DNA of 64,000 nt. Origin: Clavelina lepadiformis. Its lineage: Eukaryota; Chordata; Ascidiacea; Aplousobranchia; Clavelinidae. The notes beneath the pieces are model-generated. The model ran no database searches. It was not told the DNA's origin and worked only from the letters and a program-made list of their open reading frames with translations. Shown piece by piece: positions 24,574 through 36,554 of the stretch (its first letter is position 1; each line of letters begins with the position of its first letter). The DNA is taken from the NCBI RefSeq assembly GCF_947623445.1, contig NC_135242.1:3658001-3722000 (forward strand), given 5' to 3'. The translations under genes were made by a program, and so were the position numbers.

Positions 24574-27203
24574 TTAAGGTCGACCTGGAAAATAAATAAA
24601 TCAAAAGATTTCTTCCACAGTTGTTGACGATAAAGGTTAACAGATAAGCACGCACAGAATCTATATCGTCGAAAAACCTATCTGTCATACCAACACGGTA
24701 AATTCTTCCCGAAGTTCTGGACGTGGTACACGTAGGTCCATTTCCCATGCACAGGCAGAGCCATACGCCTTGACTTCCGCGGTTTTCTTCGTAGGTATCT
24801 CCGACATTATAAGCTTGTCCTGTTGCTACATCTCTGCACGTCATCCTCCGAGAAAACCCGCTGGTCGGTCTATAACGCGTCCCCTGGTTGACCGGTATTC
24901 TGTTTGGTCTTCTGCCATAGCCGTAAACGCGCCCTGCTGCATAGAGAAGTACTGTTTGAGTGACGCCACTCTTCGCAGAGTTATTTGATGACGTCTTTTG
25001 TGTGACGTTAAAACTCGTAACGTATTTTAGTGGTCTGAATATGGGACATTTAACTTAAGGTCACAAAATTTAATTTTACTGTTAAAATTTCGGCCATCGG
25101 AGCGATCGCAACTCTCATATCGTCCCCTTTCTCTCTTGCAAGTGCAATTCATTTTGACCCCTCCTTGCATGGTTGTGAATCTCTCGTCCAAGTCAGCAAA
25201 TTCGCCAGTGTCGAGATCACAGCATGGAATGTCGGTGGCTGAAACGACAAAACGTGATGATACGTGTTAACTTGCGTATTACGAAGTATAAAGCGTGAAG
25301 CATTGGTCATGTTAATCCAGAACGAACAAACCATGTACTTTGTTTGGTGCATCGTATATAGAATATAGATGGAACTGTCAGATATGACATGTTCCCCGCG
25401 CCATTCACACAAATCGCAAGCTGCCTCTCTAAGTTTGTTAAGAGTTGAGTGAAATTGATCGACACAAGTTTATGGTCAGTTTAACCGCATCCAAGCCTTG
25501 ACACATAGACAGTCTGGTGGGGTGAGAATCGGCATTGTATGTTAAAACAGGAAATCTGGCAAAATACTTTTTTGCCACTCAGCATCTCATTAAATATATT
25601 CGCCCATACGCCGCACTAATATCGATGTGTTGCCGGATGTTTTAATAGTAACAGTCCGTCCTGAACAATTTTATGTAGTTGGAGGGCTTGCGTTGAAACG
25701 AGGCAACAGCAGGTTCTTTGCGGTGAAGCCTACTCAGTTTACCCGCAAAAGTGAGACAAAAGCATAAGTCTGTATACATGCGCTGTACTTTACAGTACAG
25801 TTCACAATTTAAAAGAAACTGGCGATTAGATGATAAACCTGCGCATCGCATTGTCCCGTATCTACAACCACATCGGTATGTCCCGTTCAACCGACCGCCG
25901 TCATCCATCGGTCTAGTCCGATCGTAGCTGGAACCGGACCGGTATTCTTCCTGATTCCAAACGTCATAGCAGCCTGAAGGCGGAGTAAAGACTTGCAAAG
26001 CGGTTGAAATTATACACAGAAATTTTTAAATCATGTGATGAAAGTTAGACGGCGATCAATGATGTAGCCTACATTGAATCGTATAGATAGTTTGATAATA
26101 TGAACCATATATACTGTAGGTTGCATGTGATTGCAGTGAGTTCCAAATTCATCGTCGTCGTAGCCTACATACCGTTATAATACCGTCGTTCCACCCGTGA
26201 ACGACTTGGCTTTGTAGCGGTTCCGCAACCGGCGATCCGGCAAGTTATTTCAGGTCTTCCACGGCTTGGGCAAGTGCATGTCTTTCGAACGTCGGTTGAG
26301 GTCGGCATCCTGGTGAACGTAGCCCCGCGTTCAAAGTACCGCTCGCTTGTTTCGTCATAACAACGTCCAACTGCTACAATAGAAAAACTGATAATAGGAT
26401 ACAATCAAGGTTTCGGGATTATATGAGGTCAAATGAGATCGCGATACTTTCATTCCTAGAAATACAGCTCAACTATATCTCAAGAATTGAAGAAGCTAGC
26501 TTTAATCGAGTCATGGTTGGAAGTAAATTTTTACACGCAAAGTTGGCACGTTTAACGACGTTAGTTTAGTGGTGAACACTTTTTATTTATTAAACGATAA
26601 CATCTTATTCGATAAAAGCGCGTTGACCGCCAACTGGTGTCTGGTGATCGTGATTAGTCGACACGAAGTTTTATCCTACTCACCCCCTTGATACGGGACT
26701 TCCCCGGTGATACCACCTTCGCCCTCGCCGGGTTGAACAGGGATTGCAAAAGTCTCCTTGTTGCAAGTCATGGAGCTGCAGTCTCGACCACGGCATGTGC
26801 AGTAGTAAGACGAACCATCCGATTTGGTGCTGCGGAATGACATTCTGTTCGAGTACAGGTGACTGGTGGAGGTCGTGCATGTCTCCGACATAGCTTGAAG
26901 GTGAAAAATAAAGTTTAAAAGTTATTTATTTTGCCATTGCCGGCTTTTAGTCACTTTTAGATCAAATACCTTTTCATTTGAGGCATCTTTCTAATTTTGT
27001 TCGATTATATTTGACGGTATTAACATATGGGTGTATACTTGAATAAAACACTATTTGTAAACGTCTGTTTCACCACGACCAATAATTTAATCAACATCAA
27101 TACTTGAAGTCACTTAAAATCAATGGTCAATACTTAAAGATCTCTTACCGTGTATAAGCTTTACACATGATACCAGAAAAAATACGAAGTAAAGATTCTT
27201 CAT
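24574..27203 (-). CDS. secreted protein of five fibronectin type I-like modules (copy A)
   Basis: Minus-strand exons, 5' to 3': 27149-27203 (signal peptide, MKNLYFVFFLVSC...), 26684-26893, 26173-26373, 25839-25973, 25080-25238, 24691-24936, 24574-24584; all introns are phase 1. Exons 2-6 each encode one FN1-like unit with the pattern C..Y..G..[YF]...C-x-C...C, for example RCYDETSERYFERGATFTR...KTCTC (exon 3) and AYNVGDTYEENRGSQGVWLC followed by LC (exon 6). FN1 units fold with two disulfides and in vertebrate fibronectin, tPA and factor XII bind fibrin and matrix. No membrane anchor or FN2/FN3 domains are visible, so a small secreted FN1-array protein is predicted. Exon lengths 201/135/159 are identical in copy B. 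Function is inferred from the modules. Confidence 0.85.
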
Positions 27204-27328
27204 TTCGCTTTCACCAACTTCACTATCAGTATCAGTCTTTCAAGCTAAAGTTATCACAGAACTTGCTTAAACTACAATGTCAACCTATCGATGATAACAC
27301 CTAGTGCTTGCGAGTTCAATTCTCCCAC

Positions 27329-27481
27329 TTTTACCAACTTGTATCAAGTGAATTGATTTCCGCTGCGAGTTGTTCACCTTCTTATATAGCAAAAGAGTAT
27401 AACGCGCCCTTTTTTGGATGGGCCCGCTGATTTATCATCATTAACGAAGGAACTCTGCTTGGTCTGAGTTCACCAGATCGT
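27329..27481 (-). promoter_or_regulatory. conserved promoter of FN1-array copy A
   Basis: Read on the minus strand, blocks shared with copy B's upstream region occur in the same order: a GATCTGGTGA...CTCAGACCAAGCA block (27456-27481), TGATGATAAATCA (27428-27440), a TATA box TATATAAGAAGGTG (27376-27389) and GATACAAGTTGGTAAA (27330-27345). The TATA box is about 185 bp before the start codon. The conserved order argues for shared regulation of the two inverted genes. Confidence 0.65.
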
Positions 27482-29868
27482 GCAAACTGTGAAAACAGGA
27501 CCTAAAGTACGTGCAAAGTATGGAGTTGTCTTTGATAGGTTTTGTCAATAAAAGAGCTGACGGATACCGCGAGACTGCCAAGTTTCAAATTTAAAAAGAA
27601 ACTTGACTATGTTTTATATTACAAATGAGTTGATAGCCTACTTCGAAAAATTCGTTCCAAAAGGGTTCCAACCAATGCCATCTTTACTTCAATATTCAAA
27701 AAGTTGTATGTAACTTTGTGCAAAAGACGTTCAAGTAAACAAAACTGTTTTTGCGGTTTGCGCCTTCGCTTTATGACGTCACATTGCAAAAGTATTGAAA
27801 ACTGAGGAAGCCATAGTACGGCAAACGAAATGTTCCGTTGAAAGCAAACTGGAAAACAAGATTGTTTGTGTCTTTTGTTTTAATTGCGTTGGAAAAACAT
27901 TTATCACCATGGTTTTGCTGCCGTTAAAAATAGCGAAAACTACTGCAAACGTCGAGTTACGATATCTCAATCCCAATCAGATTTAAAATCAACATCAGGT
28001 AAAAGTAACGATACCTGTCTTCAAATCAAACAAACCGTCCTTCTATAATGGATTTAACACAAAGTTCTCTACCTGTTTTCCTTGGCCGTGAGTTTTGTTG
28101 TGGCTAATTCACTTTTCACATTTTAGAGTTTCGTGTTGAGCACAAATGTAGGCCTAAATAGGTCTAAGTTATTTTAAGTACACTTACAGCTTACGGTTGC
28201 ATTTATTATTTGAATAAGTACTGTACTTTAAAAAAAAACGCGATATTTTGCAATTGATTTTGTGTGACGTGTGCCAAATGTATTTACATTGAAAACAACG
28301 TTTGTCATACAGCACATGATGAAAAATGTGCGGGGCTTCCTTAAAGTTGATCCTACTTTCAATGCAAATTTTCCAGACCGACCTCTAATAGCATATTGCC
28401 AACCTCTAAACTTAGGAAATCGCTTGACGGTGAAAAAATTAATCGGGACATTAAAAAAAGCGGATACGTTGACAACGCTCCAGATGACAACTGTATACAA
28501 ACATAAACATTACCTTCAGCCTACAGTAGGCCCTATAGCCGAACTCTTTAATTCACTGGGAAATAACATCAATAACATCAAATAGTATCAATAGTTTACG
28601 TGACTTGTTAATAGAACAACAAGTTAATGACCATTTTAAATGCGATTAGCAAATCTTCAACAAAGATGCTATTTTTTGGGATTTTAAAAACTATTTTGTT
28701 ATATGGCTCTGAACTTTTTCCAACTTATTAACCTGTTTCTTTGATGCAGTTTATTTTGTTGGTATATGAACCAAGCTTTCTTGTGTCACTGAAATCATTA
28801 TAGTTACTTGCTGGCATACGGGCAAGGTCACTACTTCTTTTTCCTCTAGCTGTCTAACAGGTTATTGTAGCATAACGGTGGCAGTGTTAAACCAAAAGAA
28901 GTAAGCTCAAACTTATAAAAATAAATAGACGTCCTATTTTGAGGTAATACAGCATTATGCTTTTACTTTTACTGTGAAATATAAAGTATGAATTATTTTT
29001 GGGTGATTTTTTAAATGATGCTAAATTTCCATGCTATGTTTTAATTTATAAGGTTGACCATGACTGTATATTCACGACACCGTAGTTTGTTGAAATATTA
29101 ACATCATCCGTAAAAATAGCCATAAAAAATGTTTTTCGGTTTAGGGGATTTCTACTTTAAAATGTTTATGAATTTAGAAATTTGATGTTGAATTTTAAAA
29201 TTGAGGCAACAAATAAAACATTGTTGTTGCTTGGAGGGCAGGCTGTCAATGGTCGTACCTCAAGGTCAATGTAGATAAAAATGGACCGGTAGTTTCTAGT
29301 AATTCATTATTTGATGACTTGCTAGTATAGAGTGCCGGTATTGCTATTTGGTACGGGAAATATCCACTATAGAAATCAAGATGTTGCCTGCCTCAACTTT
29401 TCAAAAGAAGGGATTTTCGTCCCATAGCAACGTGAAGACTAACCCACCAATTTCAAGTATAATGGAGCAATGTTATTGGTATGTTGTTTACCAATATTAA
29501 AACATAAGTGACTTTGAGTGCCAGTTTTTTAGTTAGACTCCATAATTTGCCTTATATAGGCTGCTTACATTATTCCATCTGGCAAATACGACTGTTTTCG
29601 CCGAGAAATCGTGCGTGCAAAGACGCAAATTTTGGCGTGATGGCGTGCACTGAATACTAACTCTTTGTTTATTTGTTTATTATAAATTGGCATTAAAATA
29701 AAAATGTTTGGCGTGCATGTCGATGAAGTTGTACGTGCAGCTGCCACGCTTCCAATATAGATATGGTATGCATGGCTACAAGGTTTTTTCCTATGTTTAT
29801 CTAACTTAAATTAATGAACGATTTCCATAGGTTTATACTGTTTTAATGGTGGTAATTGTTTTATTTAG
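27482..29868. other. intergenic between FN1 copy A and the unrecognised + strand gene
   Basis: Mostly unassigned AT-rich DNA; contains the retrotransposon remnant at 28290-28480. At least one upstream exon of the 29869-32290 gene must lie here or further left, but I could not identify it. Confidence 0.4.
28290..28480 (+). pseudogene. remnant resembling the C-terminal part of a non-LTR retrotransposon ORF
   Basis: An open stretch reads VRGFLKVDPTFNANFPDRP then LIAYCQPLNLGNRLTVKKL. This recalls the segment of some non-LTR retrotransposon proteins (FPDPPLIAFRR..NL+D.LV type) near a GIY-YIG-like end. No flanking reverse transcriptase is visible. Assignment rests on one short motif. Confidence 0.4.
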
Positions 29869-32290
29869 GGGAAGATCTTTATCTCATTATATCCATGTCC
29901 ATGAATACAATGACCGACGTAGATTAAAACATCAGCAACGACTGAGACCAAGCACCAGCGAGACAAGTAAGGCTTGTAGTCATATGATCCACATGTGATA
30001 AAACTAAATAAAACATGTAATATCTCTACAGGAAATGGAAGCCTTAGCCAACTAACAAAACGACCTTGGACATCTCAGATTAAGAGATCTAGCCCTGAAC
30101 TGATGAATGGTGTGTTAAGTATTAAACATTAGCTACCAGTCTGGCTACGAAAATCTGGCAGACTAGAAAGTTTTTTATGTACGTCTGATGTGCAGGCTCA
30201 TTTTGAAACACAGTCAAACCTTATTTATTATTTTAACTGGGTAATCTGGGTTGCATGCGCACTATTATCGTGTTCTTTATTTTTCACCTTCAGCTGCTGG
30301 AGAGTGAAAATGATGTGCTGGCCATGGTGGCAGGGCATCGAAACAAAGCTTATTAATTAACAGACACGTTAAATACAACTTGTTAAACACAATCGTTTAT
30401 AACGATGGCAGATTTTCACGGCCAACAAATTATAGCAAATTGTCCACACATTTTCTTGAGACAAATTCCAGACCAGTTGCTCAAATTGTAAATCTTTCAG
30501 TTTGGCCTTTATAGTAATGTGCAAATAGTTGCTAGATTTTTTAGTCCAGTTTGTCAAAAATTTCACCAGTTTGTGAATTTTTATTTGTGATAAAAATTAC
30601 TAAAAACTAAAAATACAATTCAGTTACTGGAGAATCAGCAATATCAGTGGAAAGATCTTTTGACATTGATGAAAAATCGTCAAGCAGTCGGTAAGAATTT
30701 TTCACGAAACAGATCAGTTTTAGCCATTTTATCTACATTTTGCTTTAAAAATTTTTTATTTAAAATTTCTCCATAGATCCTTTGCCCCAGATTATACGAC
30801 AGATTTGTACCAGGCATTAACAGGCCAAAATAATCATGTAAGTATATTGAAATGTTTATGTTCTACATGTTTGGAAGTAAAAAGTTGTAACGGTTTGCTT
30901 CTAAGCTTGGGAAAAGTGTTGACTGTGCAAAGCATTGAAACTTGTTTTGATTTATCCAGCACGTGTTGTTACGAAGACCTGTTGCGCACTCTCCTTCACA
31001 TTTTGCCGAAACCGATGAGTTTGTTGAACTCGCTGCTGACTCAGAAAAAGTTGATTGTGAATGTGCAGTTGTTGACACTTCCACAAACACAGACGATGGA
31101 AGGGAATCACCAAAGCCCAAGAAGTCAGTTAACTATGAAATTAGTATTCCATCAGCTACTTATGATTGCTGGGATGTTGGAAGTTGTGATGAGCATGAGG
31201 CATCTGACATATCAGAACATGAATCTACCTTCGAAAGTGAACCCAAAGAAAATGCAGATCTTAAGTAAGTAGAATATTTTTCAATCAAGGACTTGTTTTT
31301 CTTGCAATGTAACTTGCCTATTACTATTAAGCTTAAAATGTACATTACCATTGCTACAACTGATACCCATTAAATCATTATGCTATGTTTAGTGCATGCA
31401 GGTTAAAACCACCTTTACGGCCAAAGAAAAAGTTAAAAAATAAGAAGAAAATTAAACCTAAAAGAAAAGCGTTTGACCTAACACCAGTCACAGTGGATTA
31501 CAGTGAACAAAATAACCGCGACGAACCCGATTTAGAAGCTAAGACATCAACAACCGAATGTGATACTTTGCTTGAAAAGCTTTTAAACATTATTTAAACA
31601 ATAATAATTGCACTAATAAGATGCAAATAGCAAGATATTGTATTGGATCTTCAATTTGTTTTTAGTTCATCAAGGAAACTAATCAAGTTGTTTGTTTCAG
31701 GGAGGTGGGTCAACAAAGAAGATGAGATTGTGACTCAGATGTTTGCTCTTGGTCTCTCCACGCCTCTGCATGAAGAAGATTTGAAGTTTGATCCAAAAAG
31801 TCATCGCGTTGCCAGACCCAGAAGCTCACCGAACGTGTAAGGTTGAGTAGTACCATCAGCTCATCACACTCAGTTGCATGAAATTCTTCACAAGAGCCAA
31901 TGATTATGAAAGTACCGTTTTGATTACCAGAATGTGTCAATGTAGCTACTGATTGAAAAAAATGTAGCAATTGGAACAAATGCATGTAACGCATTCCATG
32001 TAATAAATTTAACAATAATAAAGGAAGTACCAAACTATCATCAGCTACATTTTGACAATTAAAGTGATTCATTATGAAAAGCAAAAATCTGTAAATTTCA
32101 CCATCAAAATGATTTAAGTGCTCACAAAAATTAGTTGTCACCAAATTCCAAAGCATAGGTCACGTATTGTTTACAATTTTATAATTAATCTGCACGTTGC
32201 TTTGTTTCTTCTCATTGGCGTTGTACTTGCAGCTTGCGATTGAAAGCAAAATCATCCCTAAAAGATTCACCAAAACAAAGCAAGGTATAA
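29869..32290 (+). CDS. unrecognised serine/charge-rich protein, 5' end not found (8 exons)
   Basis: Exons: 29869-29966, 30032-30109, 30624-30690, 30777-30837, 30960-31264, 31402-31559, 31701-31836, 32233-32290. Phases agree throughout, and the last exon ends SPKQSKV followed by a stop. Features: a basic start (EYNDRRRLKHQQRLRP), a serine-rich middle, an acidic segment in exon 5 (HEASDISEHESTFESEPKE), then a strongly basic lysine run in exon 6 (RPKKKLKNKKKIKPKRK, a likely nuclear or nucleolar signal), and a more structured exon 7 (WVNKEDEIVTQMFALGLSTP). I do not recognise the family. The first exon begins in phase 2, so one or more exons are missing upstream. The donor at 31559 is a weak GTGATA; without it the frame reads on to a stop at about 31597. 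It sits between the two inverted FN1-array genes. Confidence 0.6.
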
Positions 32291-34378
32291 TTGTTTAACA
32301 TTTGGTTCCAATTGTGTGGTTTATGATGCGCATGTGGTTATGATTATGATTGAAATCTTTTTCGATGCATGATTCGTTTGCATACATGCCGTTTTCGCGT
32401 TGGTCGGCGGCCAGACTAAAATATCCCACAATCAGCATCATATATTTACATTTGGGATTGAATGTTTAGAAACCGTCTGTCACGATGCAAAGCGACCGCA
32501 CGGTTGAACGAGCGCGAACAATTCCGATCCAGATCATTTCCGACCCGTTCAAATGCACAAGAAATATGTCGCCAAGCCACACGAAGCCCAAGAGAAGACC
32601 GCAATCTGCAAGTCCTTACATAACAGCAAGGGTTTTACCTGAGTATTGGAAGTGAAACGGAACCTTGCGTTCGAAGTTTGAGTTTGAATACATTGTGACT
32701 CAAATGCTCTAATAACACTTGGGCTCGGCGGAATCAATTGCAGGTTTTAACGAAGCTGCCAAAGCATGTTGTTTTGGGTTTCATTTCAACAATCCTTTTA
32801 TTTCAAAAGCTTTCCAGCGTTGAAATAGGTTTGGTTGCGGTCGCTTTTAAGACACTCGCCCCCATTCAGACCGTGTTTAAAGAACACTTCAATCGACTCT
32901 GTTACCATCGGTGACGTGTGTTGTATTTCGGCTTTTTATTGATTCATCTCGAATCGGTAGGTTTGTGAGTCTACGCGATTCAATTTCAACCTTGATATTT
33001 TAGGCCTTTGTCATCTTTCGTCAGATTCACAAAAGCATCTTCCTTCAAGTTTCATCGTTGATACTCCTAACGTTATTTCAGTTGAATGCCGTTAATCGAT
33101 TTTGGTTGACTTGTATGAGCCCGTTTTAGACGTTTGTCCACACAGTCTTGTGCTTCTGGTTCATTTCGCTTTGCGTTGGCGTCTTAATGGACTTGGTTAC
33201 TTCGAATTCCGTCATCAAGTATTTGCTTCACATTGGACTTTATGAACGGGACCGCCCAATTTTCCATAAATAACTGTTAAACCGTATCCATATAAAAGTT
33301 GCATTTTGTACTGTGTTTGTTTCCGCTTCGTTTTTTTATTAATGATTCGTAGCTGGTAAAACTGTTGTTCACCCGTTTTTTACGTGCTACTGAACTCCTA
33401 TTTCTAACTTCAAAGACTGTTGATGTGAAGCTTGTTTACCGACCACCCATAATCAACAAGCGTAGCCCGTACTCAAGTCATTTTTCTGAATGAACCGATC
33501 ACCCAGAGATTAATCAAAGATACTTGGAAAGACATTTTACCTGTCTGGGATTTTCAGAACTTATTGTTTCCGTTTTAAAAAGTCTAGTCAAAGTGCCAAG
33601 TTTCCTTAAGTATTTTCCCCGTGTGTGACGTACTGTGATATACTGTGACGTACTGTGATATACGTCACTCAGCTGCTCTTACCTAATATAACTTCTAACT
33701 CCTTCGCAGTTGTCTTCACGGCTGCTTATTGCAATGTGTGTTATTGTGTTTATTAAGAACGGTGGCGACGGTGTTTGTGCCGCTAAAGCTTACAGTTAGT
33801 CAATACGTCTCATCTTCGCTAAATATCACACCAACTTTGCAAGTGCAATTGTAATAAGTGCCATGTGGGTTGTAACATATCAGTTAAAAGATACAATTTT
33901 AGCCTATTATTTCAGCTATGAAATACCGATTTGTGTGATTTGAAATGAAATGGCTTTAAATTTGAGCTTGGTTAAAATTTACAATAGGAAATGGACATTA
34001 TGCGCCCCCACTTAAAGTTACTGTTTTATCGGTTTTTTTAACAATTTGTCTGTTTTACCTCGTCATTAGCGTCTGTCATGCTTTTCCATTGTAAGGTCAT
34101 AAAGTGAATGCGAAAACTGTTTTATTTACCTAATTGTTATTTGCACACCATTACATGCGTTGTAAGTATTAAAATAAAGGTTGTTTTGCTTCAGCCGTTG
34201 TGAAAAGGATTTTGCAAGTTAATGTGAAGCGTTTGATTCATTTGGGATGCAAAACACGGCAACTTTTCTTTGCAAGTTGCTAACTCAGCAATCCCGCCAG
34301 CTAAATCAGCTCTTTTGATGACACGATTTTACAAAGATGACTCCAGACTTTGCAGGGCGACATTGTTTTCACAATCCT
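32291..34378. other. intergenic upstream of FN1-array copy B
   Basis: No supported exon. Holds the tandem decamer repeat at 33625-33668. Codon-like open frames are short and unsupported. Confidence 0.4.
33625..33668. repeat. four tandem decamers GTGAYRTACT
   Basis: Alternating GTGACGTACT and GTGATATACT, twice each (the last ends in G), followed by TCAC. Each odd unit contains TGACGTA, close to a CRE half. About 980 bp upstream of the FN1-array copy B start codon. Confidence 0.8.
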
Positions 34379-34536
34379 TGCGATCTGGTGACCTCAGACC
34401 AAGCAAGGTTGCTTTGCTGATGATGATAAATCAACTCGCTTTACCCAATAAATAGGCCGCGCTTGCCCTTTCATCTGTATAAGAAGGTGGGCTACTTTCA
34501 GGCGGAAGTCATATCGATCGATACAAGTTGGTAAAG
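34379..34536 (+). promoter_or_regulatory. conserved promoter of FN1-array copy B
   Basis: Blocks matching copy A's upstream region, same order: GCGATCTGGTGACCTCAGAC and onward to AAGCA (34379-34405), TGATGATAAATCA (34421-34433), TGTATAAGAAGGTG (TATA box, 34476-34489) and GATACAAGTTGGTAAA (34520-34535). The TATA box is about 168 bp before the start codon. Confidence 0.65.
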
Positions 34537-34643
34537 GCGGAAAAATCAAGCTCGCAATTTCTAGTTGTTACCAGCGATATAGTTTGCTCGGTATTTTTGG
34601 CAGGTTTAGGAAAACTCGTTAGTGAGGTTTGATTGGAATCACA

Positions 34644-36554
34644 ATGAAGAAACTTCTCTTCATATTTTTTCTGGTGGCCTGTCTTAAGCTTATACATGGT
34701 AAGTAATGTATAACATTTTAATGTTTATATAATATGGAATACTATTATCGATGAGAACAATTACTGCATTATTTGAAATTGCTTAAATCTAAAGATTTTT
34801 GTCCCAGCTTAAACTATTATTATCATTATTACATCATGATTATACATTATGATAAGTAGTTGAAAACCAACGATAGAAAAATGACTTACTTTTAAGCTTT
34901 ATTTTCCACCTTCAAGCTATGTCGGAGACATGCACGACCTCCACCAGTCACCTGTACTCGAACAGAATGTCATTCCGCAGCACCAAATCGGACGGTTCGT
35001 CTTACTACTGCACATGCCGTGGTCGAGACTGCAGCTACATTACTTGCAACAAGGAGACTTTTGCAATCCCTGTTCAACCCGGCGAGGGTGAAGGTGGCAT
35101 CACCGGAGAAGTTCCAGAGGAGGAGGAGGAAGAAGAAGAAGAGGAAGATGAAAACGCGATCAACATCCCGGAGGTTACGGTCGTCGGTCCGGAAGATATC
35201 GGATCTTCTTCCTCAGCATGTCAGTTGTTAAGTTGAACAAATGCAAAGCATCTGCACATAACATGAACTCACAGCGAGCTTGTTCACTCAACTTTCACAA
35301 ATCAGTTCTCTTCTAGTTATAACAGATTTCGTAAAGAAAGTAATCATTGCTAGAAAACGTAGTTGTGGCTTTCCGGTTAATTTTGTAAACGCTCTACAGT
35401 AGGTTTAACTCTTTTTATCTGAATGACCAATTCAGCGGGCGGACGTTGTTACGACGAAATAAGCGAGCGGTACTTCGAACGCGGGGCAACATTCACCAGG
35501 ATGCCGACCTCGACCGAAGTTCGAAAGACATGCACTTGCCCAAGCCGTGGAAGACCTGAAATAACTTGCCGGATCGCCGGTTGCCCACAACCGTCGCCAC
35601 CAAAATATACATCGGTGGAACGCCGCTATGCTACCGGTAAGCACAACACAGATCGGCTTTCATCGTGTTGATGTATCTTCCACGCTTTCTGCTGCTCGGG
35701 TTTTCTTTGAGCAATTGACCCTTGCTTCTGTTTTCGAAGGTCACCACTCAGTTCAAATGAGTTATGTTTAATATCATCGTTACCATTTAAATTGTATTTC
35801 TGTCATTAGGCTGCTATGACGTTTGGAATCAGGAAGAATATCCAACAGGCTCCACTTACGAACGAACTAGGCCAATGGACGAAGAAGGACTAGTGAATGG
35901 GACGTACCGGTGTGATTGTGCCTACGGAATGATGCGATGCACAGGTATAGGCTACAGCAGCAATGGCAAATTTGTTTAATATTTGTCTTCTCGTCCTATA
36001 TCCTGTAAAGCGCGCTTGCGGATTTACATCCCCCTCACTGAACACAAATAATTTTTACATGACGTCATGATTTCCGGTTTCAGCGGTCGATATTCCTTGC
36101 TGCGATCTCGACACCGGCGAGTTTAAGGACATGAACGAGAGATTCATCACAGTGCACGCGTCCGTTAAGATGAGGTGTACCTGTATGAGGCAAAGAGGCA
36201 GATACCAAAACTGCTTACTACCAGATGGCGGAAACCCTTTCGGTAATTAATACGCGTTAGTTGGATTTACCGTCCACTCTGTCACACCTTATCCAAGTTT
36301 AATTATCAACTCATCAAGCAAAACTTTTCTCTGTAGGTTACGGAGGTAGACTGGTTACCGGGACCCGCTACAGACCAATCTCAGGATTTCCACGCCCCGT
36401 GTCCCCCACAATGACAACGTGCAAAGATCGAAATGGACGAAGTCATCGTTTTGGACAACGATACCGGGAATATAGACGAGGACAAGGATGGTGGGCGTGC
36501 ATATGCAGGGACAACGGACGTGGCAGTATATCGTACAACTGCAGTCGACAATAA
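34644..36554 (+). CDS. secreted protein of five fibronectin type I-like modules (copy B)
   Basis: Exons 34644-34698 (signal peptide MKKLLFIFFLVACLKLIH), 34917-35219, 35436-35636, 35810-35944, 36084-36242, 36337-36554; all introns phase 1. FN1-like units: exon 2 (YYCTCRGRDC), exon 3 (RCYDEISERYFERGATFTR...KTCTC), exon 4 (GCYDVWNQEEYPTGSTYERT...), exon 5 (IPCCDLDTGEF...RCTC) and exon 6 (TTCKDRNGRSHRFGQRYREY...WACIC). Exon 2 is nearly identical to copy A for its first ~195 nt, then diverges into an acidic run of ten Glu plus Asp-Glu (about 35116-35151) and a linker. Unlike copy A, the last exon runs to the stop without a further intron. Predicted secreted matrix or plasma protein; partners unknown. 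Confidence 0.88.

Noticed and set aside
28206-28225. TATTTGAATAAG, 12 bases matching the end of the Ciona spliced leader
   Set aside because: Only the last 12 of 16 bases match, the copy is single, and no clear SL RNA structure follows; a chance match in AT-rich DNA is likely.
30805-31272. 155-codon + strand open frame
   Set aside because: Out of frame with exons 4-5 of the spliced gene, whose phase-consistent reading is charged and ends at a good donor.
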